64,000 nucleotides of DNA from Bacteroides fragilis (GCA_945889005.1 CAMDBI010000006.1:1-64000), one strand, 5' to 3'; positions 22,801 to 31,123 are shown, counted from the first letter of the stretch. Notes: generated by a model not told the origin, from the sequence alone. Program-made: numbers and translations.

Positions 22801-23075
22801 AACCATAAAATTTGATTATTATCTTCGAATATTGCGGTAACAATAGATGCATCGAGACTGTCTTTTGACCCATACACTATAGTTTCAATACCATCGTATA
22901 GTATAAGCCCTTCGGAAGAAGAAAGCCACAAGTAACCTTTCGAATCTTGAACAATCAAAGAAACACTCGAAGGTCGACCCGACTTTTTTATTGAAACAGT
23001 TTTGAAAAATGGACTTTGTGCAAAAAGCAAAATGTTTGACAATAAAAGGCTTGCTATGACAATGTGTTTAAACAT
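19866..23075 (-). CDS. Two-component-propeller sensor with SpoIIE-type phosphatase domain
   Basis: A 1069-residue membrane signalling protein. After a signal peptide come many repeats of the two-component regulator propeller type (motifs such as LWLSSSEGL, LWFGTMGEGVYYF, IWISTSQGVV) to about residue 660, forming periplasmic sensor propellers. A Y_Y_Y immunoglobulin-like domain follows (about 670-735), one transmembrane helix (about 743-763), a coiled coil (about 770-825, with repeated EAQRNEIEAQRD) and a SpoIIE/PP2C serine phosphatase domain (VADCTGHGVPGAFMSILGM near residue 880). The output is therefore protein dephosphorylation, not a histidine kinase. Targets are probably anti-sigma-factor antagonists by family analogy; none lies nearby. 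It is 1 bp after the YceI-family gene and may be co-transcribed with it. Confidence 0.9.
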   Translation of the reverse strand: MFKHIVIASLLLSNILLFAQSPFFKTVSIKKSGRPSSVSLIVQDSKGYLWLSSSEGLILYDGIETIVYGSKDSLDASIVTAIFEDNNQILWFGHKNGAIEYFQNDIFQKFVPEEGLGTSEITFISADSNGTLWFGTMGEGVYYFMGENRKRLYNINSDDGLSDNYVYTMAQSANGNIFLGSDNGICIIDSKSYKVSGLISMKNGLPDNIVKHLIVDENKLWIGMDEKGVCIYNLQDKSFSLAQNWKFGTLSNFTLRNKDEAWASTKSNGIVKLVLRNNTLFAQKQYTEQNGLPSDETTTIYTDRESNIWGGSPQGLFMSATSAFEFIDLKSEGIDLGIVYSFIEDSQGQYWSASEKGLIHLTKDNNGKFSLNKMFSNLPQLQSSFISLYQDTEGFIWAGTYGFGVYRIDPSNHSYHKYTTRNGLSDDNILYITGKGQDVWMATAGGGAILYNVSKKTFINYNSQNGLESNYLYSIYPDSKGNVWFATDGRNVSVLKKGKEVTSALPDSLDITTVYSVMESRDGSIWFLTSDKGLLRFNNNRYKFYTTDNGLLSNNIRSICADSTGNLLIVENEGIQLYLYKEDAFETFGAERGVAFLEPNLNGISLDREGNIWISTSQGVVMYSSQSTSFSSLTPKIGITKTLLFFEPINNNIHLFKHNENHITFEYSGFWYQAGENIQYRFKLENYDFDWGRNTQSRSVTYSNLPPGEYTFKLEVSHKPGKWISSNEAVYKFEIRPPFYQTWWFITICVLFIAFSVLYYIKARTSKLIRDKELLELEVQKRTATILHQIEEIEAQRNEIEAQRDFVTNQRDQIVLQNDHIKSSIEYASRIQQALLTPEEIFELKLRDFFILNSPMDIVSGDFYWLDSKNNKLYLTVADCTGHGVPGAFMSILGMSFLEQIVNIADELSAAQILNSLRDKVKYALRQTGKSGENQDGMDIALLIVDFKSYQFEFAGANNPLYIVRNGELNIIKPDKMPIGIFIEENPFRNQNGRFEVNDMVYLFSDGYVDQFGGPKDTKFKNKAFQNLLLKIATIPVREQRQILHETMKDWKRGNNQNDDILVLGFRVL

Positions 23076-23076
23076 G

Positions 23077-23622
23077 TTATTTTTTGGGTGTTAATGTTGT
23101 ACTAAGCTCCACTACAACCTCTTCAGTAATTTTTTGTTTAACAACACTCGGTATTTTTATTTTATGATCGGCCAATAATACAGTGAATTTTGAAGTGATA
23201 TTGAATTTACTATCTTGAACTTGCATCTGACATTTAATAATACGCACTTGCTCAACGCCATGAATGGTAAACTTTCCTTTTGCTCTAATATCGTACTTTC
23301 CGGGTGTATTGAAATCAATATCTTCAATTATTTTACCTTCGAATGTCGCATTTGGGTATTTGGCAGATTCAATATAGTTTTCGTTAAAGTGGGTGCGCTG
23401 AATGGCGCTGTTAAACCCTTCGAATGTCGACATGGGTATGGTAAATGCAAATGACCTGTCAGCTATTTTGAGTAAGCCCAATAGCTTGTCGGATTTTGCT
23501 TGTATAAGTTCTAGCGGGGCATCGGATATAAATTTTACTTGACCGGTAGATGTTTTATATGTTTGAGAAAAAAGTGAAAAACTGATGAAAAAAGCAATAT
23601 ATAACAAACTATTTTTAAACAT
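23077..23622 (-). CDS. YceI-family periplasmic lipid-binding protein
   Basis: The 181-residue product has a signal peptide ending near SLFSQ and a lipocalin-like YceI fold, suggested by the alternating pattern and by TFEGKIIEDIDFNTPGKYD and AKGKFTIHGVEQ. YceI proteins bind isoprenoid lipids in the periplasm. In other Bacteroidota, YceI genes sit beside DUF5777 and cytochrome genes, as here, suggesting a link to a respiratory or quinone-related process; this is inference. Confidence 0.85.
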   Translation of the reverse strand: MFKNSLLYIAFFISFSLFSQTYKTSTGQVKFISDAPLELIQAKSDKLLGLLKIADRSFAFTIPMSTFEGFNSAIQRTHFNENYIESAKYPNATFEGKIIEDIDFNTPGKYDIRAKGKFTIHGVEQVRIIKCQMQVQDSKFNITSKFTVLLADHKIKIPSVVKQKITEEVVVELSTTLTPKK

Positions 23623-23657
23623 ACTGGCAGTTTTTTTAACTCTATTTAAAACATGAT

Positions 23658-24536
23658 TTAATTATTTAACCCAAAATGCCTTATTATATTAAACCCAAAT
23701 CCAAAATCGCCTTTCAGCCAATCGTTGGTATTTTCGGGAATCAATATTTTTTCGTGCATGGCTCTCGAATTTGAGAAATGCAATTGAAATACATGCCCTC
23801 CTGTTTCGATATCGAAACCTATCGACAAAGGATTTACATAATTATCGGCTATGTATTTCGACAGATTGTAATAATATTCGGCATTTAATGTGATCCTCGA
23901 TGATAGCTTCAATCGGCCTCCAACACCCACAAAAGGAACAATATTGGGCGATTTCTTAATGGCTGTAAGGTTTCGATGAACAATGCCAGGCATAAGCTGT
24001 AGCGAAAAGCTGTTCGAAAATTTTCGGGCGATCAGCAATTCATGCACATAGTTCAAACGGTTCGCAACAGTGTAATGTCGCCCAACCACAAGGCCTTTGT
24101 CGGTTCTAATAGCTGCCGCGCTATAATAGGAAACTGTTACAGGCATGATATAGGCTCCCGAAGCTTGCCTCAGTATCTTATATTTTATATACCCATCGAC
24201 CAACTGCTGCTCGCGGCTTCGGCCCAAACCAATATCGAACCTATCGAATAAGCCATATTCCAAACCAAGTCTGATGTGGCTTTCGTCTAATCCGTAAAAA
24301 TTGCTGTAACCTTTGTTTAGATTCCCAAAACGATGCGAAATAATGAAATTAAGTCCGTTTTTGCCAACTGTTTCGATACTTTGACCATTGATAAGGCGAG
24401 TGGCTTTAAAGGTTGCTTCTGCAAAAATCGTATCTGCATTAGATAAAAATTCGCTGTTTAGTTCGTCGAGCAATGATTGGCTCCACGAATATTGAAAAAA
24501 AACAAGAAGCTGAAATAACAGAAAAACCTTTTTCAT
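23658..24536 (-). CDS. DUF5777-family outer membrane beta-barrel protein
   Basis: The 292-residue protein has a signal peptide (to about residue 19) and alternating aromatic/hydrophobic strands typical of a beta-barrel. The pattern ATFKATRLINGQSIETVGKN followed by NFIISHRFG matches the DUF5777 family as I know it. The gene is 3 bp from the upstream small cytochrome gene and 35 bp from the YceI gene. Its function is unknown. Confidence 0.75.
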   Translation of the reverse strand: MKKVFLLFQLLVFFQYSWSQSLLDELNSEFLSNADTIFAEATFKATRLINGQSIETVGKNGLNFIISHRFGNLNKGYSNFYGLDESHIRLGLEYGLFDRFDIGLGRSREQQLVDGYIKYKILRQASGAYIMPVTVSYYSAAAIRTDKGLVVGRHYTVANRLNYVHELLIARKFSNSFSLQLMPGIVHRNLTAIKKSPNIVPFVGVGGRLKLSSRITLNAEYYYNLSKYIADNYVNPLSIGFDIETGGHVFQLHFSNSRAMHEKILIPENTNDWLKGDFGFGFNIIRHFGLNN

Positions 24537-24539
24537 ACT

Positions 24540-24905
24540 TTATTCGGGGTATCCGTGATCGATCCATATCGTAATCTTTGAGACCAAACAAGGGTCTAAT
24601 TTAGGAAGACCATTGGGCATTGGTAGGGCTCCGGGCAAATGATTGACTGCATTTCTTAGCTTCCCGTTTTGGGCAGCTACTTTTACTCCCTCGTAATTGA
24701 AAAGATATACCCCATAAGGATTTCCTTCGTAATGGCAGGCAATACAATTGGCATCAAATATTGGTTTGACTTTTGTATAGCTAAGACTCAAGGTATCGCA
24801 AGTATTGCTTGCAAACAATTCTTCTTCGTTTTTAAACTCGCAGCCCAAAACAAAAAACCATACAAATATAATATATAACAAAACTCTTATCATGTTAATG
24901 AGCAT
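24540..24905 (-). CDS. Small c-type cytochrome lipoprotein
   Basis: The 121-residue product has a lipoprotein signal (VWFFVLGC) and one heme c site CIACH. A downstream Met in GALPMPNG could be the distal ligand. It is probably anchored in the periplasm or outer membrane. An internal ATG at 24893 lies one base after the stop of the upstream gene and gives a more compact signal peptide; it is an equally good start. It belongs to the cytochrome/DUF5777/YceI set. Confidence 0.8.
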   Translation of the reverse strand: MLINMIRVLLYIIFVWFFVLGCEFKNEEELFASNTCDTLSLSYTKVKPIFDANCIACHYEGNPYGVYLFNYEGVKVAAQNGKLRNAVNHLPGALPMPNGLPKLDPCLVSKITIWIDHGYPE

Positions 24906-25407
24906 CGAATAGTTTTAGATTGTCTCTTGAAGGCGACTCTGCGTGACAAAAAACACAACCCGCACCTTTGTTGCTAATTGAATAAGCTGCAGAACCATCG
25001 GGATTATACTCTGCCCATATCCAGCCATTTTTTGAGTTAACATGAGTCGAATCTTTTAGCATTATAGCATAGAGAGATAATACACCCCCTTTTTTATTAT
25101 AAATTTCTTTTACAACCATTGAGCCTTGAGGCAAAGCTTTGTTGATGGGTAATATCATACTGTCATTTAACGATGCAGAGGCAATTTTGTTAAACTTGAC
25201 CAAAATATAACCGCTATGTGGACCCATTGCTGGCAAGGTATCGCCAGAGTGTCCCACTGTTGTATATCCTGTTTCTTTCAATTTCTGAAATATCGATTGG
25301 TCGGTCAATGCTAAACCATCATTGTCGGCATCGTCGTCCGAACAGCCAATAAAAAAGCCTATTGTCAAAAACACCCATATTGCAATTTTTGTAGTTTTCA
25401 TATTCAT
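24895..25407 (-). CDS. Cytochrome P460-like lipoprotein
   Basis: The 170-residue product has a lipobox (GFFIGC) followed by an acidic stretch. Its body fits the cytochrome P460 family: GYILVKFNK, QGSMVVKEIYNKKGG, and NGWIWAEYNPDGS, ending with the heme c motif CVFCH near residue 155. Family members bind a modified c-type heme and some oxidise hydroxylamine; that activity is not implied here. Probably the first gene of the five-gene set running to 19866. Confidence 0.75.
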   Translation of the reverse strand: MNMKTTKIAIWVFLTIGFFIGCSDDDADNDGLALTDQSIFQKLKETGYTTVGHSGDTLPAMGPHSGYILVKFNKIASASLNDSMILPINKALPQGSMVVKEIYNKKGGVLSLYAIMLKDSTHVNSKNGWIWAEYNPDGSAAYSISNKGAGCVFCHAESPSRDNLKLFDAH

Positions 25408-25586
25408 TAGGTATTATTTAAGTATGTAAATATAAAATATTCAATTAGATAATAAAATATAAATATTAAAATACATCAACAAAATAATTGTTTCAAAAAT
25501 ATCTTATATCGGTTAATAAACATAGTATAAATGCAGTTTTAACAATTTCTTATAAATTTCTTAATATTCAGGAAATACACTAAACT

Positions 25587-25594
25587 TACATTTG
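25587..25594 (+). promoter_or_regulatory. Promoter -7 box of the DUF3108 gene
   Basis: TACATTTG matches TAnnTTTG and ends only 10 bases before the ATG, which implies an almost leaderless transcript. Confidence 0.5.
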
Positions 25595-25604
25595 TCTCAA
25601 AAAC

Positions 25605-26411
25605 ATGAAGAATGTCTGTAGTATTATTTTTATTGTACTTATACAGTCTTTCACATATGTGTTTTCGCAAGAGAAAGATGCTCTCTCTGCCGAAAAACTT
25701 AGCATGAACCTTAATTACCATTTGGGGTTTATCACGATTCCAACAGGTGAGATCGAATTTAAGGCTTACAATACTTTTTACAAAAACAAACCCGGTTATT
25801 GTCTCGAAGCACAAGGTGGCAGCCTAAAAAAATACGAATCGTTTTACAAATACACGAGTTCAAACCGGGCATATATTGATCCGTCAAACAATCAGCTTAC
25901 TTATTTCGAACGAAAAGTCAATCAGAACGATGAGCTGTTCGAAGAGTATTACACTTTTGATGGCGTCCAAAAAAAAATAAACTCAAAAATTGCAACTTCA
26001 AAAAAAGCAATTAAGCACGACACGCTTAGCTTACAAAGCAATTTGTTCGATTTTCTATCGGCTGGTCATCATTTGAGGTTTATCGATTACGACAATATGA
26101 AAATAGGAGAAAAAGTACCCATCAATGTGCTGCTCGAGAATACACTTTATCCACTTTATATTAAGTATATGGGCATGGAAAAAATTGTTTTGCCCATGGA
26201 GAAGTCCTATTTTTGTTACAAAATTGCTGTTCAAACCATTGAAGGATCTGTTTTTAAAGGGGGCGAATCGATGCTTGCATGGGTTTCGGCAGACAACCAA
26301 AGATTGCCCATACAATTCGAAGCTAAAATTTTGGTAGGCTCAGTAAAAGCGTATTTATGCAAGGCTGAGCGAAGTGAGAAATTTAAAGATCTTTCGGAGC
26401 TAAAAAAATAG
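25605..26411 (+). CDS. DUF3108 domain-containing exported protein
   Basis: The 268-residue product has a signal peptide ending near YVFSQ and a single DUF3108 domain. Recognisable blocks are LNYHLGFITIPTGEIEFKA, then YTFDGVQKKIN and LQSNLFDFLSAGHHLRFIDY. Such proteins are periplasmic or outer-membrane beta proteins of unknown role. It is transcribed alone from its own promoter, divergent from the cytochrome set. Confidence 0.85.
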   Translation: MKNVCSIIFIVLIQSFTYVFSQEKDALSAEKLSMNLNYHLGFITIPTGEIEFKAYNTFYKNKPGYCLEAQGGSLKKYESFYKYTSSNRAYIDPSNNQLTYFERKVNQNDELFEEYYTFDGVQKKINSKIATSKKAIKHDTLSLQSNLFDFLSAGHHLRFIDYDNMKIGEKVPINVLLENTLYPLYIKYMGMEKIVLPMEKSYFCYKIAVQTIEGSVFKGGESMLAWVSADNQRLPIQFEAKILVGSVKAYLCKAERSEKFKDLSELKK

Positions 26412-26471
26412 CTTCGAACCTCGTTTTTATATAATAAAAACTAATAACCACAAATTAGTATAATGTCTTAT

Positions 26472-26642
26472 GGGCATCTCTAAAAACTGCTTTTTAGCTA
26501 CGCTGAGCCCTTCGGGGTTCTTTGTTGGACTTCATTTCTAAACTCCTCACTTCGGCTGTCGCTCAGTGCAACACATTTACAGTAGTAAACTCCGGGTTTA
26601 AAAATTCGTCCGCCTCAAAAAATCGAGTTTTTAGAGACGCCC
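26472..26642. mobile_element. MITE-like element, copy 1
   Basis: A 171-bp non-coding element bounded by terminal inverted repeats GGGCATCTCTAAAAAC and GTTTTTAGAGACGCCC (one mismatch). It is flanked on both sides by TTAT, a plausible 4-bp target duplication; the right-hand TTA is the stop codon of the next gene. A second copy lies at 63103-63249. Compared with that copy it carries about 24 extra bases after position 26490. No transposase reading frame is present, so mobilisation would be in trans. Confidence 0.75.
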
Positions 26643-26864
26643 TTATCTCAGCCAAATACCTTTTTTGGGCGGGTTGCCATAAGAAGCAAAAGTATCAGCA
26701 TTTTCTTTTAAAACCTGATTTAATTCGTCTACTGTAAAATCGAAACCATCGGCATTAGCCATTTCTACAAATTTCTCAATAATAAAAATATTATCGTATT
26801 TTACACGAAATTGCTTGTCGCTACCTCCTTTTGAGAGAAAATCAATTACACCTTGTTTTGACAT
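26643..26864 (-). CDS. Nif11-like small protein
   Basis: The 73-residue product resembles the Nif11 domain: an N-terminal helix (QGVIDFLSKGGSDKQF) and the hallmark MANADGFDFTVDELNQVLKE. Nif11 proteins occur in nitrogen-fixation clusters and as leader regions of some RiPP precursors. Here there is no Gly-Gly cleavage site before a Cys/Ser-rich core; the tail NPPKKGIWLR is short, so a RiPP precursor is unlikely. The stop codon coincides with the target duplication of the adjacent MITE-like element. The next gene upstream is also of a nif-associated family. Confidence 0.65.
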   Translation of the reverse strand: MSKQGVIDFLSKGGSDKQFRVKYDNIFIIEKFVEMANADGFDFTVDELNQVLKENADTFASYGNPPKKGIWLR

Positions 26865-26977
26865 TTTTTCTGTTTTTTATTATTCGAAAACTTCTTTATT
26901 TACAAGTTACTACTGCACGTATTGTCGATACAACTGGGCTTTTCGTTAAAAAAATCCCGCGGTTTTTATTTATTGGA

Positions 26978-27190
26978 CTACAGTAGTTTTTGGGCCTCAG
27001 TCAATTGTTTATTAAGAATATCCCATTGTTTGCAAGCCTGGTATGTTTCATCGGCCAAAATGGGAATTTCTTCGAACGAATTGGGCAAACGGTCTTCAAC
27101 CAAATCGTGCAATTGTCCGGCTTTCTGCGACAAAGCAAAACGTGCTTTACTTACTTCTTTCTCCAGGTACTTTATTTCTTCAGCATCCAT
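26978..27190 (-). CDS. CCE_0567/DUF683-like (Rop-like) small protein
   Basis: The 70-residue, two-helix protein resembles the Rop-like DUF683 family whose cyanobacterial member CCE_0567 is a metalloprotein encoded in nif clusters. The shared core is LHDLVEDRLPNSFEEIPILA then ETYQA, matching the family pattern LHDLAEDLP...IP.(A)..TY. It lies 113 bp upstream of the Nif11-like gene on the same strand. No nitrogenase genes are in the window. Confidence 0.65.
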   Translation of the reverse strand: MDAEEIKYLEKEVSKARFALSQKAGQLHDLVEDRLPNSFEEIPILADETYQACKQWDILNKQLTEAQKLL

Positions 27191-27498
27191 TTTTCATTTT
27201 ATTTTCGATATATTCAAACGATATGCCAATAGGGGATTCTTTTTGCTAAAACAACTATGGAAACATCCAATAGTCTAATCAACAATTTCATAAAATTGAA
27301 TTGGAAACATTTGGGAATATGAATTTCCTACATTTTTGTAAAAAATAGAGTCGGAAAATACAAATTCGAATATTTATTGAATGTAATAAAAAGACGTTTT
27401 CTCTTAGCTCTTATTTTTGTTTATTTTCTGCCACTCTAAACATCACTATTTGAGCTATCAAATCGAGTGGCAAAGGTTTGTCGCGCGGAAATTGTTAA
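27191..27498. other. Intergenic region between dxs and the DUF683-like gene
   Basis: A 308-bp AT-rich stretch without a supportable gene, RNA or strong terminator. It would contain the end of the dxs transcript and the promoter of the DUF683-like gene, but no clear TAnnTTTG box was found. Confidence 0.4.
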
Positions 27499-29436
27499 TC
27501 AAACTCCAACTTTACTTTTGAGCTTCGCCATACTCGCAATTTGCAACTTTATAGCTTCGGCATCGAACCCACATTCGTGCTGCAATTCGGCGGGGGTACC
27601 ATGTTCAATAAAACGGTCAGGAACGCCCATACGCTTTACTCGAGCGTTATAGCCATTGTCGGCCATAAATTCTAAAATGGCAGAACCAAGCCCCCCACTT
27701 ATGGCTCCGTCTTCGATGGTAATAATGTTTTCGAAGTTTTTGAACACCTCGTGAAGTAGTTCTTCGTCCAATGGTTTCACAAAACGAATATCGTAATGAG
27801 CAGGTAGTTCGTAAAAATCTTTTGTTTCTTCTATTACTCTTTGAACAGTATTGCCAATTGGTCCTAATGATAATATAGCCAAACCTTTTCCATCGCTAAT
27901 TTTCCGACCTTTTCCAATTGGTATTTCTGTAAATGGGTTTTTCCAATCGGCATTTTCGCCATGACCACGAGGATATCTGATGGTAAAAGGGCCACAATTC
28001 TTGAGTTGCGCGGTGTACATAAGGTTTCTAAGTTCCTTTTCGTCCATGGGCGATGCAATAATCATATTTGGGATACAGCGCATATAGGCAATATCAAACA
28101 CTCCATGGTGTGTAGCTCCATCTTCGCCAACCAATCCCCCACGATCGAGACAAAAAATAACAGGAAGGTTTTGAATGGCAACATCGTGTATTACCTGGTC
28201 GTATGCCCTTTGCATAAACGAAGAGTAAATATTGCAAAAAGAAACCAGACCTTGTATAGCAAGTCCAGCCGAAAATGTTACGGCATGTTGCTCGGCTATG
28301 CCCACGTCGAAAGCGCGATCGGGCATTTCTTTCATCATAAAAGTCATTGAACAACCCGATGGCATGGCGGGAGTAATACCCACAATCTTCTCGTTCATTC
28401 GCGCAAGTTCAACCAAAGTATGTCCAAACACATCCTGGTATTTGGGTGGTTTGGGTTGGTCGCTTTCTTCCTTAAATATTTCGCCGGTATCGCGGTTAAA
28501 CTTTCCAGGAGCATGCCACTTTGTTTGGTTTTCCTCGGCAAGTTTAAAGCCCTTTCCTTTCTTGGTAATACAGTGCAATAATTTTGGTCCCGGTATATCT
28601 TTCAGGTCGTTGAGTACTTGCACCAAATGATTAATGTCGTGCCCATCTATTGGCCCAAAATATCTAAACTTAAGTGCTTGAAAAAGGTTGCTATTGTTGA
28701 GAAGCGAGGATTTAATGGCTCTCTCAATTTTCTGAATCGAGCGTCGTGCCTTTGGACCAACCGATCCCATTTTCCCAAATAGGTTCCATACGTCTGCTTT
28801 TATTTTATTGTATGTTTTAGACGTAGTCATGTCGACCAGGTAATCCTGCAGAGCCCCTACATTGGGGTCTATTGCCATATTGTTATCATTCAAAATAACC
28901 AATATGTTGTTCATCGAATTGCCGGCATTGTTTAGTGCCTCAAAAGCCATTCCGCCAGTCATAGAGCCATCGCCAATTACAGCAATTACCTGTCGGTCTT
29001 TTTCTCCGAGCATTTTAGAGGCAACCGACATGCCATAGGCTGCCGAAATTGAAGTTGACGAATGACCAACCCCAAAAGCATCGTATTCGCTTTCGGCTAC
29101 ACGAGGAAATCCGCTGAGTCCTTTATATTGTCTGTTTGTATGGAATTGTTCGCGTCGACCGGTTAATATTTTATGACCATAGGCCTGATGACCTACATCC
29201 CATATAAGCTTATCGTAAGGTGTGTTAAATACATAATGCAATGCAACTGTCATTTCGACTACACCAAGACTGGCTCCAAAATGACCAGGATTGCACGATA
29301 CCGAATCGATAATGAAATCGCGAAGTTCATCGCAAACCTGCTTCAAATCGGCTGGAGATAACTTTCTTAAATCGGCTGGGATATTGATGCTTTCCAGTAT
29401 ATTTCTTTTGCCTTGTGGCTCCTGCTTTTCGACCAT
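27499..29436 (-). CDS. dxs: 1-deoxy-D-xylulose-5-phosphate synthase
   Basis: Thiamine-diphosphate enzyme joining pyruvate and glyceraldehyde 3-phosphate, the first step of the MEP isoprenoid pathway. The 645-residue product has the expected three domains: ThDP-binding [18 protein letters not shown] with NDNNMAID, the transketolase pyrimidine domain with [17 protein letters not shown] and [15 protein letters not shown], and the C-terminal domain with [13 protein letters not shown]. The catalytic His in [13 protein letters not shown] is present. Monocistronic with its own promoter. Confidence 0.98.
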   Translation of the reverse strand: MVEKQEPQGKRNILESINIPADLRKLSPADLKQVCDELRDFIIDSVSCNPGHFGASLGVVEMTVALHYVFNTPYDKLIWDVGHQAYGHKILTGRREQFHTNRQYKGLSGFPRVAESEYDAFGVGHSSTSISAAYGMSVASKMLGEKDRQVIAVIGDGSMTGGMAFEALNNAGNSMNNILVILNDNNMAIDPNVGALQDYLVDMTTSKTYNKIKADVWNLFGKMGSVGPKARRSIQKIERAIKSSLLNNSNLFQALKFRYFGPIDGHDINHLVQVLNDLKDIPGPKLLHCITKKGKGFKLAEENQTKWHAPGKFNRDTGEIFKEESDQPKPPKYQDVFGHTLVELARMNEKIVGITPAMPSGCSMTFMMKEMPDRAFDVGIAEQHAVTFSAGLAIQGLVSFCNIYSSFMQRAYDQVIHDVAIQNLPVIFCLDRGGLVGEDGATHHGVFDIAYMRCIPNMIIASPMDEKELRNLMYTAQLKNCGPFTIRYPRGHGENADWKNPFTEIPIGKGRKISDGKGLAILSLGPIGNTVQRVIEETKDFYELPAHYDIRFVKPLDEELLHEVFKNFENIITIEDGAISGGLGSAILEFMADNGYNARVKRMGVPDRFIEHGTPAELQHECGFDAEAIKLQIASMAKLKSKVGV

Positions 29437-29457
29437 GGAAGTATTAAAATTCAGACA

Positions 29458-29465
29458 AATATATT
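29458..29465 (-). promoter_or_regulatory. Promoter -7 box of dxs
   Basis: CAAATATA on the plus strand reads TATATTTG (TAnnTTTG) on the coding strand, 21 bases upstream of the dxs ATG. Confidence 0.5.
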
Positions 29466-29586
29466 AATATTTCATTCACATTTGTAAATATTTTTTTTCA
29501 AACATGTATTTTGATTAAAAATTAAATGTCGTACTTTGTTAAAATTATTATAATTACAAAAAACATTTTCTTATATAAATAACATT

Positions 29587-30567
29587 ATGCGTACATTAAC
29601 ACTTATATTATTAGTTTGTTTATTAGCATTTTCATGTGTACCTGCTACGAAATTTAAAGCACTGGAAGAACAACAGAAACTTACCTCGCGCGAACGAGAC
29701 GAAATACGTAAACAAAAAGAAAAATTGAATGTCGACTTTACAGAGTTAAAAGCAAAACTCGAAAAATCCAGTATGGCTAACGAACAGTTGATTTCAGATA
29801 GTAGCCGACTATACAATAGCCTTATTGCAACCCGCGACGAGGTCAAACACTATCAAACATTAAATGCAGAACTTCAGGAAAATCAATTGAAACTCCTCAA
29901 AGGCAAAGACTTAGAAGCGGCAAAATTGCTCAATCAATTGGAAGAAACACGCAAAGAACTGAATGCCAAAGAAAATGCTTTGGTCGAACGCGAAAAAAAC
30001 ATTAATAAACTCAGTTTAGAAATCGATAGAAAAGATGTAAAAGTTAAAGACTTGGAAAACCGTGTTCGTAAAAACGATTCGATAGTCGATGCGCTTAAAA
30101 CAAAGATTAACAACGCTTTACTCGGGTTTATGAACAATGGTTTATCGGTTAAAGTTCTCAATGGCAAGGTTTACTTATCGTTGGACGAGGAGCTCATGTT
30201 CCAGTCGGGTAGTATAGCTGTTGATAAAAAAGGGGTTGAAGCATTGAAAGGATTGGCAAAGGTTCTGGAACAAAACACCGACATAAATATTACCATAGAA
30301 GGTCATACCGACAATGTTCCCTACAAAAGCACCGTAGACAAGGGCATAAAAGACAATTGGGATCTTAGTGTGTTACGCGCCACTTCCATAGTTCGTATTT
30401 TGCTCGACAATTCCTCGATAGACCCCACTAGACTTATTTCGAGCGGCAGGGGCGAGTTCATGCCTGTTGCATCAAATAGCAATGCACAAACACGCCAAAA
30501 AAACCGCCGTACAGAAATTATTCTTACACCAAAAATTGATGAGGTATTGAAAATACTTGGAAATTAG
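29587..30567 (+). CDS. OmpA-family lipoprotein with coiled coil
   Basis: The 326-residue product has a lipoprotein signal (LLAFSC at about residue 17), a long charged coiled coil (about residues 22-175, heptad-rich in Glu/Lys/Leu) and a C-terminal OmpA peptidoglycan-binding domain (about 200-320). Key motifs are ITIEGHTDNVPY, NWDLSVLRATSIVRILLD and the end RRTEIILTP. It probably tethers the outer membrane to peptidoglycan. It converges with the RelE/ParE toxin gene, 2 bp away. Confidence 0.92.
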   Translation: MRTLTLILLVCLLAFSCVPATKFKALEEQQKLTSRERDEIRKQKEKLNVDFTELKAKLEKSSMANEQLISDSSRLYNSLIATRDEVKHYQTLNAELQENQLKLLKGKDLEAAKLLNQLEETRKELNAKENALVEREKNINKLSLEIDRKDVKVKDLENRVRKNDSIVDALKTKINNALLGFMNNGLSVKVLNGKVYLSLDEELMFQSGSIAVDKKGVEALKGLAKVLEQNTDINITIEGHTDNVPYKSTVDKGIKDNWDLSVLRATSIVRILLDNSSIDPTRLISSGRGEFMPVASNSNAQTRQKNRRTEIILTPKIDEVLKILGN

Positions 30568-30569
30568 GT

Positions 30570-30881
30570 TTATGATTTTATCAAACTACCGAAAATAATT
30601 CTTCTTATTACAACATAATTTTCGGTAGTTTCAAATAGAATTATCCATTTTTTTCTAAAGACAGCTTTTTGAAGATTGGCACTACCAAACATCATTAATT
30701 GTTTTGACCTGTTTTTAGGGTAAATTTCGGGATATTGATTTATCGATTCTATAAAACTAATAAAGGAATTCTTAAATTTTGTAGCAGTCTGGGGTGCTTT
30801 GTAATTTTGTTCAATAAAATCTACTATTTGATAAATGTCATCAAATACATTTTTTTCAACAATTAATTGGCGAGTTCTCAT
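30570..30881 (-). CDS. RelE/ParE-family toxin
   Basis: The 103-residue basic protein has the RelE/ParE pattern: two N-terminal helices (FDDIYQIVDFIEQNYKAP), a middle region YPEIYPKNRSKQ, and C-terminal strands RKKWIILFETTENYVVIRRI. Members inhibit either mRNA translation or gyrase. It lies 2 bp downstream of a small gene that is the likely antitoxin. Its last codons form one arm of a 14-bp perfect inverted repeat. Confidence 0.85.
   Translation of the reverse strand: MRTRQLIVEKNVFDDIYQIVDFIEQNYKAPQTATKFKNSFISFIESINQYPEIYPKNRSKQLMMFGSANLQKAVFRKKWIILFETTENYVVIRRIIFGSLIKS
30583..30631. terminator. Hairpin inside the 3-prime end of the toxin gene
   Basis: A 14-bp perfect inverted repeat (AAACTACCGAAAAT and ATTTTCGGTAGTTT) with a 21-nt loop. 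It lies within the last coding part of the toxin, directly after the convergent OmpA-family gene. It probably terminates the OmpA transcript; it lacks a long U-run. Confidence 0.5.
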
Positions 30882-30883
30882 TT

Positions 30884-31123
30884 TTACATTTTTGAGAATC
30901 GCTTTTCAAGCTCAAAATCTAAAGAATGTTTAAACTCGTCGAAGCTTTTGAAATTATTGGGATTCGCTTGAATAGAAATGTCTGTTAAGGGCTCTAATTG
31001 GAGAATATTCTTTACCTGTTTTTGTTTTTTAACAATTGCTACTGCAGATTTGTTACGTAGAACCTTTTTTAATAACGACTTGCCGGTTATTGTAGAATCA
31101 TCTATTTGAATCGTATGAATCAT
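30884..31123 (-). CDS. Putative antitoxin of the RelE/ParE pair
   Basis: The 79-residue protein is encoded directly before the toxin. It starts with a short beta-like stretch (MIHTIQIDDSTITGKSLL), has a basic middle part and ends with an acidic/amphipathic helix (NFKSFDEFKHSLDFELEKRF) of the kind that wraps a RelE/ParE toxin. I do not recognise the DNA-binding fold. The assignment rests on gene order and size. Confidence 0.7.
   Translation of the reverse strand: MIHTIQIDDSTITGKSLLKKVLRNKSAVAIVKKQKQVKNILQLEPLTDISIQANPNNFKSFDEFKHSLDFELEKRFSKM

Noticed and set aside
26522-26737. Short forward frame in the MITE-like element (and its counterpart at 63087-63323)
   Set aside because: The two frames look conserved only because the element is duplicated; the frame runs off into flanking genes and has no start signals.
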